Shown here: positions 48,055 through 59,110 of the stretch, in pieces
How the letters are laid out: each line of letters starts with the position of its first letter
How positions within the stretch are numbered: position 1 is the first letter of the stretch
Assembly: GCA_963920665.1 (NCBI GenBank)
Contig: OY987265.1
Coordinates: 33,113,001 to 33,177,000, forward strand
DNA: 64,000 nt
DNA from: Straminergon stramineum
Lineage: Eukaryota; Streptophyta; Bryopsida; Hypnales; Calliergonaceae
Direction of reading: 5' to 3'
Made by a program: the position numbers and the translations under genes
The notes under the pieces: model-generated
Seen by the model: only the letters and a program-made list of their open reading frames with translations
The model's database searches: none
Told to the model about the DNA's origin: nothing

Positions 48055-48081
48055 TCGTCTCATTTGTTTCACAAAAAAAAG
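48055..48081 (+). mobile_element. 5'-truncated retroposon end (27 bp) with 12-bp target duplication
   Basis: TCGTCTCATTTGTTTCACAA plus an A tail is inserted between two copies of GGATGAAATTTT (48043-48054 and 48082-48093). The sister block has one such site (about 40288-40298). The inserted sequence matches the 3' end of the 40098 retroposon. Confidence 0.75.
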
Positions 48082-48790
48082 GGATGAAATTTTGAAGGTA
48101 CTAATTAAATAAATACAATTAAGCTGGGAAAAGCCGCCCAGACAATAGGAGGTACCCCCACTCTATGCCTCCGACCACAGGACTCGAGTGACGCATCTCA
48201 GGTAGAATGTCATAAGCTACATGGAATTGACACGATATTCGCTCTCTACATTGACGAAGCATCTGCAACTCCTGGTGGAAATTTGATCTCCTTGCTTAGA
48301 GACCGTTGCATACGGATTCAAATGCTTCCATCACAATCAAGATGACCTGAACCATCTCCAAATTTCTTAAGGAAAGCACTGCCGTCACATCTTTACCCAC
48401 CCCAAACTGTAACAATAGGAAACGTAAAGCACAGAAAACCTCTAAGGGAACCTCTGGCAATGTAGTGTCAATTCTTCCTCAAAGACCCACTCCCTTGTTA
48501 TGCATCAGATTTAGGGTTTGGAGGAACACTACATTTCAACTCAATGACACAAGGGGAGCTGCATTACATTGCTTGGAGGAGACAACATCAGTTCTTGCCT
48601 CCAGGCTTGAGAAGAAATCAAAACTTCACGTGAGTTAAATGGATCAGAGCTCAGCTTCGGAAACTTGTGTTATATAGTAAGCGTACACCAACAATAATTA
48701 CACAGCAAAGAAAGTTGAATCTCCTCAAATTTTCTAAAGAACTTCAATCAAGAACACAAAGTCTGTACATAATTACTCCGCAAAGCCACC

Positions 48791-48796
48791 TTTATT
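48791..48796 (-). terminator. Candidate polyadenylation signal (AATAAA) for the 49159 gene
   Basis: TTTATT on the plus strand, at the same position relative to the stop as in paralogue 1 and in identical context. Confidence 0.4.
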
Positions 48797-49158
48797 TAAT
48801 ACTGAAAAAGTTTACATCTCCTATAATAGCCAACCCAATGGATTCTTCATAATCCTAAGTTCCCAGTCGACCTTGTGTTGATTACCTAGCCTCAACAACG
48901 GGTTTAATGTCGCCTAATCAAGACCAGACAAGAATGTGCATCTTGTTCTAGGCCATGAATTTGATTTGGAGATGAAGGAATTGAAATAAAAGCAGAGATA
49001 TGTAAGGTAATAATTCGGCATTGGTGTGATGGAATCTGTGTCATCGATCCCCTCGTCTCGCTGCTTTCATTCCAACAATCTGTTGTCCAACATTCCCTCT
49101 TTTGTTCAGCATGGCCTCAAGCGAAGCCCAATGACGATGATGTTGGAATAAGGACGTA

Positions 49159-49947
49159 CTACCCCACTGCAATGTTTTCTCCTTGAGCTTGTATGAGCAC
49201 GAGGTCTTCGTTGAGGTAGTCAAGAGTGCAAGCAGCATGAAAATAAAACCACTCCCGCCTCATTTCAAAATTTGAAAGGATAGGCATTTCAATGCCATTT
49301 ATTTTCGTCAATCGACTCACTAACCGCTTTGCTGTTGGGATACCTACATTATTGCAAGTCCAACTTCTTATCAAACTAGACTTAAATAAACGATGACTTG
49401 TGAAATCTTCATCGCTCAACTTCTTCCAAAGATCCCTTAATTTCCTACTAAACTTCATCTGATGAACAAAGACGGTCTCATTTTCATAGTGCATAGAAAA
49501 GGCAGTACATCTATTATTGTAAAAATAAGGGAATTGACCTTGAAGCTCTTCATCATCTTCTACTATGACCTTGTTATGAAACCCTGCACTTCTCAAAGCT
49601 TGGAAGCATTCTCTAGTCAAGAAAAAATCAGTACTATTAATGGGTCTAGAAATGGGCAAGTAATTGATTTCGTCAGTAGTTAAACCCATTCCAACGCTTT
49701 TCAACCATCGAAACAACCTATACGTTTCTCCTCGAAGGATCGGCTGGAACGTATTCAAAACCAACAAGGCAATCTTGGAGTGTGGGGATTGCCACCAATC
49801 AATGACCATGAATATGATATTTGGCAAGGTGATAATAAGAGTAGCGATGAATATGGCCAACTTCACCCTATACTGATTCCAACTATAGCACTCTGCCACA
49901 AAATTCAAGGTGACAAAGAGAAGGATCAAGAATACAGATAGATCCAT
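49159..49947 (-). CDS. Membrane-anchored protein of unknown family, paralogue 2 (262 aa)
   Basis: Unrecognised family, paralogous to 41263-42054. The frame is open from an upstream Met at 50001, but I choose 49947 because MDLSVFLILLFVTLNFVAEC is where similarity to paralogue 1 begins and where that gene has its only start. It has the same two N-terminal membrane segments and the same WWQSPHSKIALLVLNTFQP and ETYRLFRWLKSVGMGL blocks. The middle is diverged: YNNRCTAFSMHYENETVFVH replaces CTTCTAFFIHYSNEAFFVYQ, and LWKKLSDEDF replaces LSDNSSNEEEF with one residue fewer. The end is conserved (MPILSNFEMRREWFYFHAAC, TLDYLNEDLVLIQ). Sequons occur at INST and ENET. Both copies are intact despite considerable flank divergence, so selection on the protein is likely. 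Location (ER, plasma membrane or other) and function are unknown. Confidence 0.75.
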   Translation of the reverse strand: MDLSVFLILLFVTLNFVAECYSWNQYRVKLAIFIATLIITLPNIIFMVIDWWQSPHSKIALLVLNTFQPILRGETYRLFRWLKSVGMGLTTDEINYLPISRPINSTDFFLTRECFQALRSAGFHNKVIVEDDEELQGQFPYFYNNRCTAFSMHYENETVFVHQMKFSRKLRDLWKKLSDEDFTSHRLFKSSLIRSWTCNNVGIPTAKRLVSRLTKINGIEMPILSNFEMRREWFYFHAACTLDYLNEDLVLIQAQGENIAVG

Positions 49948-50554
49948 TGTGCCTGATTCGATCAATGAACTAGAACAAACGGAGAAATTGGGAAAACTCA
50001 CTAGCTACTAGGCTGTCCAAAAGAAACCTTGACAGAGATACTAACTAGTGCATCGACTTAGCAGTCGCGCATGCATCGATCAGTTTTTCGATCTCAGAGA
50101 CTGAACAGAGAATGCACTAGAGAGAGAGTTGTGCAGAGTTCCGGCGGTGTGAGATCGGGTCTTCCGATCTGCAACTTCGGGAAACGAATGATCTGAAGTA
50201 CAAAGGCCTGATCGACAACAGGCGAAAGTCACCGAAAAGAAGCTGCAACACGAATAAGTTAACCGAGCGATCCACACGAACGAATAATCGAGGAGCTCTG
50301 CTTGTACCAAACGCCTTTGTAGTACGTGCTCCCTTTCAGAATTGTTCTTTGCAACTTGGACATTATATTTATTATAAACGAATATTTTGCGGCAGGAAAA
50401 CGCGTTTTTCTCACGACATCAAGAAAGCTACTTGACGGCTAACCTGCTTGAATTCTGCTAAATTATGATTAGAACACTTCAGTCGGTAAGATCGGTAGGA
50501 TCAGATAGCCGAAATTCAACAGGAATGACGATGCAGAGTGAAGGACGATGCCCT

Positions 50555-51197
50555 TTAACCCCTAAATGCCCAAGGCCTGTTTGGAGCTTCTTGAAATTTG
50601 CTCTAAATTGAACAAAAAGTCAACATTTTCATAAGTTGTAGCAATTTCTTTTGAATTATAACCATACAAATTCAAACTAAACACGTTAGAGATCGCATAG
50701 GAAAAGAAAACATAACAATATCACTTACAGATTGAAAGATTATAATGTTGATCATGAAGGTGTAAAAATGGTGAAAATTTTTCAAATCACTTTTTGCATG
50801 TCAACTCTAAAAATTTGGTCACTCAAAAAATATGAGGTTATAGGTCCTAGCATGCACAAACCCAATCAATTTACGGATTTTCAAAATCTATTCTACAATT
50901 TTTTTAAATGAATTTCTAATGTGATTTTGCCTTCAAAATCTAGTGTATTTGAGGCTCATTTCCAAGAGCTTGCAATACTACGGGAAGTCAAGATTGCATT
51001 GGGTATCCTGGCACAAAATCTTCAATAGAAAAATCATAATCCTTTATTTTTAAGATCAACTTTTTCATCCTAAAACTAGACTTCAAAAAGAATTCTCCAA
51101 AAATATAAACTACTAATAATAGCAATTTGGTTGGGTTTTACTTAACTTCAAATTTTTCCAAACACCACATTTGAGTGCTTGGGCATTTAGGGTCTAA
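50555..51197. mobile_element. TTAA-ended element, type D, copy 1 (643 bp)
   Basis: Left end TTAACCCCTAAATGCCCAAG and right end CTTGGGCATTTAGGGTCTAA are near-perfect inverted repeats of 20 bp, with the last TTAA mutated to CTAA. It contains the AGATTGAAAGATTATAATGT block shared, inverted, with types C and E. It sits about 600 bp upstream of paralogue 2. Confidence 0.85.
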
Positions 51198-51366
51198 CCG
51201 CATCATTTAACCCTTCAAGAACGATGAAGCAAAAAAGTGGTCAATGGATGACTTCATTGTTCCCTGTCTATAGAAACAAAGAATGCACCTAATTTATTGG
51301 TCCAATACTCTGAGCAATTTTGGTGACTACCTTGGTCATGAAGGTTGTGTCCTCAATTGAAAAAAG

Positions 51367-51577
51367 ACAACATTTTTCGTCCTATGGATGACTGAGAATC
51401 CTCCTATGTAGGACATAAGTGCAATTGTTCATCCTTGGAATTTTGTGCAAAAAGGAGAGATCTAGCATAGGAGTTTGACCTCCAATGTATATTTTTGGTT
51501 TTCTAAAAATAAATGATGTCAAATGATTTCGAAAAGGGATGATTTCCACAATTACCAGTCCGTCCTTCAAGGTTTAA
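51367..51577 (+). mobile_element. TTAA-ended element, type A, copy 6
   Basis: Type A interior (TTCGTCCTATGGATGACTGA, AAAAGGAGAGATCTAGCAT, GATTTCCACAATTACCAGTC) ending CCTTCAAGGTTTAA. The likely left end TTAACCCTTCAAGAACG lies at 51207, separated by sequence shared with about 59220-59340. Confidence 0.6.
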
Positions 51578-51668
51578 GGACTAAGGATTAAGGTGACAAC
51601 AAACAATTGTGCAATTTTAGCAATCTAAAATTCACCCATTTTTTTAACAAATGGAGAAACCCATTGCA

Positions 51669-52244
51669 TTAACTCCTAAACATCCAAAGTCTTCCCATGA
51701 ATGGAAGATTTGAGAAAAATCATTATAAAGTGCTATTTGGAAAAATATTTTGGAATTCCTATACAAATACAAATTGTAGACTGTAAATTTTAGATTCCAT
51801 CTATATGATTAGATGCACCAATGCTATCACCAATATTTTTTTGTTAATTTTGGAAAAAAAATTCATTCTAAATTTGATTGCAAGAAAAACATTATTATTT
51901 TTTGAGTAAAATGTGTTGGTATGGATTTGAAATGAGGTTCTCTTCACATAGAGATTTTTTGACATTTTTGTATTCTTCAAATCTATGACGGTTGTACTTT
52001 TGCAAATCCATTTTTGAACTAGAGTCAATGCAATTTTGTCTTGGTCAACCACTTGATATACTTGCACATTTGTAATTTTAGAAAAATATGTACTCTAGTA
52101 AATCCAACCAAAAGATAGGACAAGAACATAATAAAGTATCTCTAGAAATTAGTATGACTTTCATCCAAAGAATAATGAGGATGAAACTTGAGTTTCAATC
52201 TATTCATCATCCAAAAAATAGACATCGAAGTATTGAGGGGTTAT
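51669..52244 (-). mobile_element. TTAA-ended element, type B, copy 4
   Basis: Begins TTAACTCCTAAACATCC; the right end ACATCGAAGTATTGAGGGG is followed by TTATTAA. Same body as 22341 and 35195, with small deletions. Confidence 0.75.
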
Positions 52245-55200
52245 TAATTCTAGAGATTATACTAGCTCTCATAAATTTTCATACACTACAAAAATTGCCA
52301 TAATTAATTGAAAAAAAAGTTCTTGTTTTTTCAATAAAATATTGAACATCCAATGATATAAGTAACACACTTGCATAGAAAAAAATTTAAATGTTTCAAA
52401 ATTATTTTTTATTCTTAAAAATTAAATCAACTTCACTATTGTAGTAAAAAAACAACTCTCAACACGAGTACAATGATTTTTCAAAACTCCTTAGTAAAGA
52501 GAATGAGAATTCATTCTAGACTTTTGTAATAATAGTTTTTATGAGTTTTAAAATTTCATCGGATGAAATTTTATTGATTGAAATGTGACCCTGAATAGTT
52601 AGGTTATTTTATATATATATATAATTTGAAAAATTTTGTACATGTATTTGAAAATTTAGGATCACAAATATTTATCTTTTCCTTTTTTCCTTTTTAATCG
52701 TGCTAGGTTTATGATTATGATATTCCAGTCGGCAGGGTCGGTAGGAGCAGAGCCACCTGCTGTTGTTAGAAAGCAAGAGGCCCAGTCAATTGGCAACAAA
52801 TACTCTGCATTTGCTCAATGTTGAATTTTCAACGAAACAGGGGAATTCGAGAAGGAACACAGGCATCATCAATGGCTTCCCGTTCAAGGAGCTATGAAAA
52901 TAAAACTTAGCATGCCATTCCAAATCTCACTTCAGGGATTCATTATCTCCGGACCATAGTCTGTAGTGAATATAAAATTTACCATTGCTGAATAACGAAC
53001 ATTCATATCTGTGGCCTCCGATCCCAAGCATTGAGGAGCAAGAAACAACGCATTTGTGTTGGTTATAGTCCCGCAGTTTGCTTACTTTGCTCCATTTGCA
53101 TTTCCTCTCGGCCATTATTGTAGCTTTGCGATTCAGCTTCGTGCATTCGCTTTGCAGTCGGTGGGCCATTGAGCAGTTGCAAGTGTTTGGAAGCGTGGGA
53201 GTACACTTGAAACATACTACGGAGTATAATTCAGTCACAGGGCCATATACAGTACAGTACTAGGGAGCAAAGAAGTTGTGGAGGACAAATCATTGAAGTT
53301 GCCCGACTTCAATTTTTAGACTATTCAATTCATTATCACAATTGAAATGGGTTTAATGCCAAATGGAAGCACTGTTGATTGTAGCTGTCTTCCAACAATT
53401 GCCATCCGAAAATTTCACCCGTTTTGTTGATGGATGCAATGCAACAAGAAGTTAAAAGTTTCCTTTTGACTTCCAGGAAGATCTGATAGAAATTGAACTT
53501 AGACAATTTTAAAAGCGACCCAAACTATATGCAAATGCTTATTCAGACAGTAACAGGTGGAAATAATAACTTGTGAATTTGATATCATGGCTGTAAACAT
53601 TTCCAAGCATGCAAAGCACATACTGAGGGGTAGCAATACCCCCTCTGGGTGAAAGGAGTCTTTACACAGGTCTTAATTTTTACAGCTTAAGAACTAAGAG
53701 TATTCCAAATTTTCTATATTGTAAAGATGCATTGTAAAACACAATTTAGAAGAATAAGCTAATGATTACTTGAAAACAAAAGCTGTAAAATATGGTTCAT
53801 ACAATTATATCCATGTGGTTGGATATACTACTCTAGGATGTTTTCACACTACTAGTACTCCAATGACTTCCAAACTAGCATTGCATTTTAATGCATAATG
53901 TGTGAAGAGACATTATTACTTAAATGATCATTTTGAATGATGTTATGTAAGGAATTTTTATAAAAGTAAGTATATATTGTTCTATGGAAACTTCAATGGA
54001 TACTTAAACTATTCTTTTTTATAAAAATTCGAAAAAGAGTTGCATTGCAAAGATTTAGGAATTTGAAACCCCTTTTTCAAAACTATTTCCATATAGCTTT
54101 TGGCAAGAAGTTGAATGTCAATTAACTCACAAATAAATAGGTAAAATGTAAAGAAGATTAATTTTCTTATACTTGGTCCTTATATTATCAAATTTCTTAA
54201 AATCATCCAATCATTTAAAAATCTAAATATAGACTCAAAGCATCAAAAAAGTTGTTTGAAAACATTTCATGCTTTGATTAAATAATAAAGACAGTAGAAA
54301 AGAATTTAAAATTTTGAGTTGAAAAAAATAAAAATTTCCTTTGAGTACATTAGATGAGTGATTTTTTAGCACGAAATTATGAAAGCAAGTATGATTTTTT
54401 AGTGCATTTAATGTATTCTTGTAAGTGCATCAAGCCATAAAAGGATTCCATTTGGTAGGTGCCTTAATTACAAAAACTACCAAGTTTTGATTACGAATAG
54501 AAGGCAATTCCTAAATATAGAATCCAAAAGGAATAATCATTTGATAAAGCCCATAATTCTCAATGAAGTGCCAAAGTTTCAAAATTATGAAATTGTCAAT
54601 TTCTAAACACCATTTTGGAATACTTGTAGCTATAATGGCATGAAAAGTGAAAGCACTATGTACTAATCAATATACGAATTATTGATTAGTCAACAATATT
54701 CTAAACCAATAGTTTAAAATTCCTTTGAAACGAAACATAGATTAAATATTTGTAATTTTAAGAAGAATTTATCCTTCCAATTTAAATTCTATATGTTCAC
54801 ATGACAATGATTTTAAAAGATTTTACTTTACATATTTATTCCAATAATTTTTGAAGGGTCATTCTTTGAATTGGTAAAATAAACCTTAAAGCATACTTAC
54901 GCACTTTGAACTATAAAATAATTACATATAAGGTCTAGAACTAAGGGAAGAATCTATAAACATTTGCATAGGTGAAATGACCCAAAAAATTGTATGCTTG
55001 AGACATGTTTGCATTCATTCATTGTTCAAAATTTGAAGATATGGTCCAAAACAGATTAGATATGTTTTTGCATAAAACTAAAAGCACAAAAACTCTAGCT
55101 TGGGAAAAATGAATGTATGAAAATGTCGAGTTTATTTCCTTTGAATAGAAATAATTTTATATGTAACTATTAAATTCCAAGTTGGTCTTGTATAGATCTA

Positions 55201-55380
55201 AACAAACGAAGAAGGGAAGGTAGTTGTAGACAAAGTCTTCTTCTTGTATAAAGTCTATCCTTATTTATGTGTGGCACTTTGTATATATTGCAACTTTTTC
55301 CTTTTTGATCTTTCCTTGATTGCAATAAATAGCTATATCCACTTGTTTTGCACTTGAGAGGACATATTGCACATTCATTG
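52245..55380. other. Spacer with a fragment of the paralogue upstream region
   Basis: About 52698-52840 resembles sequence upstream of both paralogues (ATGATTATGATATTCCAGTC and GGGTCGGTAGGAGCAGAG against CAGTCGG and GATCGGTAGGATCAGAT). A minus-strand frame at 52927-53238 (103 codons, 8 Cys) lies in less AT-rich sequence but has no recognisable domain; I do not call it. From 53600 the sequence is AT-rich without coding signal. Confidence 0.4.
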
Positions 55381-55911
55381 AGGTAAATCAGCCTATGATA
55401 GGTATAATGACTCATTTGCCTTGTTGACATTTTTGAAAGGAAAAAAATCCATATAAAGACAAACATGAGAAATGGAGAGAGCAATTGAAATTTTTTTGAC
55501 AAAGTATGAATTTGTTATAAATTTTTGAAATGTGTTGCCCAGTTAGCCAAAAACAATCTCTAGACTATCCCAAAACCATGAGAAAATGTACCCATAGTGA
55601 TCATCAGACCACCTAAAGTAGTAACAATATTTCCTAATATGGTTGCAATATTTTCTAACATGGGCATGACGTAAAGGAATAAAAAAGTTAGTTCTTGTAA
55701 TGAACTTATACTAGAAAGGTGGAAGTTATTAAAGCAATCATTAACAACTCAATCACCATCACCCAAAACATTGATTTTGGCCATTAACCCACCTAATAAA
55801 GTCATAATCTCATTACTAGATAAAGTCTGCCATGGATTGATGAAAGACTGTCATGGGTGGTTTTGTAGGTGTCTACATTAGAAAGTTGGCCTGTCATGGG
55901 TTGGTTTACCT
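55381..55911 (+). mobile_element. AGGTAAACC-type MITE, copy 2 (531 bp)
   Basis: Left end AGGTAAATCAGCCTATGATA, right end TGTCATGGGTTGGTTTACCT. The body has the same blocks as 33357-33887. A minus-strand frame across it is not a gene. Confidence 0.85.
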
Positions 55912-56071
55912 TACAAAATTATTGAATTGTAATACTCATTAAAAAATCGTTGCCAAATCCTTATTACTTTCATTACTCCAAAAGAGGACTAATATTATGG
56001 GATGGAGAGAACATATTACATGCATTGCTAATAGTAAATTGCAAAATAAGTGATGAAAATCACAGCATATA

Positions 56072-56984
56072 AGGTAAAAGAACCCCTTACAACCAAATGG
56101 GGGTTTGCCCTCTTGTGATTTCTGAAATTTTCTACTTTTTTTCCAGAGAAAGTCAAGTTATAGAAATAGGGAGAGCACTTGAAACTATAATTTTTTGACA
56201 AAGTGTGAATTTCTTATGAATTTTTGAAGTGTTTAGCCCATCACAGCCTACAAGAGTCTGTAGACTACCCCCAAAACCAACAAAAATTGATCCATAACAC
56301 TCATCTTACTCACCTACTACAATCACAGTATTTTCTAACAAAGAAGACCTAAAAAAGGCACTTCCTACAATGAACTAACACTAAAAAACTAAAAGTTCCT
56401 AAGGTAAAACGTCCCATTGTGGTTAGATGACCTATGGTGGACACCTCATGGCCCCATGACAATTTTTTAGGCCATAATCAATGTCTAACTTGACCCTCGT
56501 GGAGTGATTAGTGACCTCATTAGGAGCATCCTACTTTTTGAGTGTAAATCATTGTAGGAAGTGACTTTTCAGGGCCTTCTACATTAGAAATTATTGTGAC
56601 CGCTTTAGGTGATTAAGATGAGCATATTGGATACAATTTTTGTTGGTTATCAGGTAGCCTATTGACTCTTTTGGGCAAATCACTTCAAAAATTCATAACA
56701 AATTCATACTTCGTTTGAAAAATAGAATTTCAATTGCTTTCACTATTTCTCACACTTGTCTTTATGTGGAAAAAAAATTTGAAAAATTTCACCACTGGCA
56801 TGAGGGTAGACTCCAAATTCTGACGACAATGGGTTGTTTTACCTCATTGCAGTCACTAATGACTCCATTCTAATTAGCTAAGACATTGAATGAGGCCCAA
56901 GTTTCAATAACTAAAAGAAAACCATAATGGGCTCATTCTTAGGAGTCTGCAATGGGTAAAAGGTTTGTAATGGGCTATTTTACT
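56072..56984 (+). mobile_element. AGGTAAACC-type MITE, copy 3, split by copy 4
   Basis: Left half 56072-56401 and right half 56845-56984 together resemble one element (ends AGGTAAAAGAACCCCTTACA and TTGTAATGGGCTATTTTACT). ATA flanks both ends. Confidence 0.75.
56402..56844 (-). mobile_element. AGGTAAACC-type MITE, copy 4, nested and inverted
   Basis: Ends AGGTAAAACGTCCCATTG and CAATGGGTTGTTTTACCT. The body is in the reverse order (TTTCTCACACTTGTCTTTAT, GATGAGCATATTGGATACAA). It is inserted within copy 3. Confidence 0.8.
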
Positions 56985-57610
56985 ATAAATACTAACATAA
57001 CAAACACTTGGGAAACATTTGGGATCTGAAATTTTGTTACAGTTTTGAAATCCCATGCTTGGTACAACTAATAAAAGTGGATAGTTGGGAGTTCACTTTC
57101 ACAAATTGATTCCAAGGCACTAATATGAATAAAATCTATATAATTTCTATAATTTCAAGCACGATTCTACAAGTCTGTATCAAAACGCTACTTCCAAAAT
57201 CTACAAACGACGTACATTTCAATGGACCGGTGTCCAATGCGATTTTCACTCTACATTTGCACTTCAGAGAACCATTTCAACTAGCCTGTATATTTCAATT
57301 TCAAGCGAGCCAACCACACTTTCAATATACGTTTCAGTGTCCTGCAATTAGTTCCCCCCCGGGGTCACAGAGAGAACTAAGGAGCTTTTTTTTGTTGGAT
57401 CTAGAAAATCCAAAATAATTTGAGAACTACTTGGTTACTGAAGTTTTCACGGTTGAGATTTGAAGCCAACTTACTGATGAGTAAGAATCTCCAATTTATA
57501 AGAGAATCTACTGGGGGGGATTCCGAGATTATAATATTTGATGAACTTAGTATTGCACAAATCCTATTTTTCCAAAGTCCAAAAAACATCCACTTTGACA
57601 CATAGGGGTT
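56985..57610. other. Short spacer, nothing firmly recognised
   Basis: 57125-57418 is an open frame of 97 codons with a hydrophobic start, but its CATTTCAA-rich sequence is repetitive and no domain is visible. I do not call it. Confidence 0.4.
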
Positions 57611-59110
57611 GATGGACCAATCACAAACCATATGATTAGAATGTAGGATAAGACTTCATTACAAATGTAATCAAATTGAAGACTTCATGAAATAGAGCCT
57701 TAATAGGTGGTCATCATAAATGTTAACTTGAACTTTATAATAAAAGGAAATTATTTTAAATATTCTTCATTGATTTTATTGACTATAAAATAGTGTATAT
57801 AGTTTTATTGAGGATGTTCAATATCAATCCAACCACTATATGGCAAAGTGTGCTTAAATTGACCTTGCTCTAAGTTATCTTTGAAAGGACCAAGTGTTTG
57901 TTCAATGAACACTTGAAATTTCAAGTAGGGTCAAATGAAGTCAATTTTTAACAAATGATTGCCAAATTTTGATACAAGATAGGAAGATTCACCACCTTCA
58001 TGGGATTTAAGAAAAAAATTGATTGGATGCCCAAATCAAAAGTTTTGCTTTCACAAAAATTCTGGCCAATTTGAGTAATTGGCATCCTTTGCAAATTCTA
58101 CATCTACATACTTCAACAATTTGGCAAATAGGTAACAAAGATGATATTGTAAATAATAGCAACTACATTTAGTACAAAAAACTCATTCCAAGAGAGGTCA
58201 AACTCTACTAATTCTTCCAGGCAAGTTTGAGAAAAAAGATTTTCTTCTGACTTCAAACACTATTATTTTGAAATCTCTAATCTCAAAGCTCTTGACATAT
58301 TTCCAACATATTCCTAAAGTATTTGTTTATAAGTTTCTACTATTTGGGTTCCACATAAAAATTTCTTCATTGCACAAGATATCATAAAAAAAATGAATAG
58401 TGTATTGCTTGTTCACTTAACCTCCTTGCATTATTTGTTGGGTGATTTGTAGTAAGCTAGATTCTACGTTTTCTTTTCAAATTTGTCCCTATTAAGAGTT
58501 AGAATTCAATGGCAGAGTCAAAAAAATTTCATCAAGAGGAAAAATATAACTCCAAGAGAGCTCAAAGTCTATTGACCTTGTTTTGTAGGAACATAAAGAA
58601 ATTTTTTTCTCACTTCAAATGTTATAATCTTTCAATCCACATGGTCAAATGGTTTGATATTTTTCCCACAGATTCCCACAACTTTCTAAAATACTTTTGT
58701 GTAGTTGAAGACTTGAAGTTGACAAAATAAGTTTTAATCTTCAATTAAATTGAGAGTTATGGTTGTGCATCAATAAAATCTAATTTTTTTACAAGTAAAT
58801 AAATTGCTAGTTACTAAACTTAGTTGAATTCAAAGAATGACATCTAAGTATTGTATAGAAAAGTTAAAAGAGATCAATTTCAACAAGTAGGTTTCTAAAT
58901 ATGTGTCGTAGTTTCAACAATTTGTATTGAGCATTGTCAAATGAGCATCTCCAAGTATTTTTAAATTAATTACAACACAAACACTTGACTTTTAGTGATT
59001 ATTCATCGTACCATAATGTGATATCAATGTTCTTTTGGGGCACAAACATGAATGAGTTACTTTTGCAATGATGATAAAATTTACATGTTGTAAATGAAGT
59101 TACCTCCAAA
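57611..59110 (+). repeat. Dispersed repeat I, copy 2, interrupted
   Basis: The outer parts match 34373-35060. The middle, about 57960-58740, carries sequence related to the type C element at 17170-17850 (TTCAAATGTTATAATCTTTC, AGTGTATTGC, GTAAGCTAGA), apparently an insertion whose TTAA ends are no longer visible. Confidence 0.6.

Larger units (their letters stand above)
46321..50540. repeat. Segmental duplication, block 2 (contains the 49159 gene)
   Basis: Same orientation and order as 39535-42780, offset by about 7.9 kb over the genes. It is interrupted by the TTAA insertion 46687-47686 and by a 27-bp retroposon end at 48055. Confidence 0.85.

Noticed and set aside
52927..53238. Cys-containing minus-strand frame of 103 codons
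   Set aside because: No signal peptide, domain or second copy was found; there is not enough to call a gene.
55170..55502. Minus-strand frame of 110 codons with a hydrophobic start
   Set aside because: It crosses the left end of an AGGTAAACC MITE, whose other copies do not keep the frame.
57125..57418. Frame of 97 codons with an N-terminal hydrophobic segment
   Set aside because: The sequence is made of CATTTCAA-like repeats, which produce open frames by composition.
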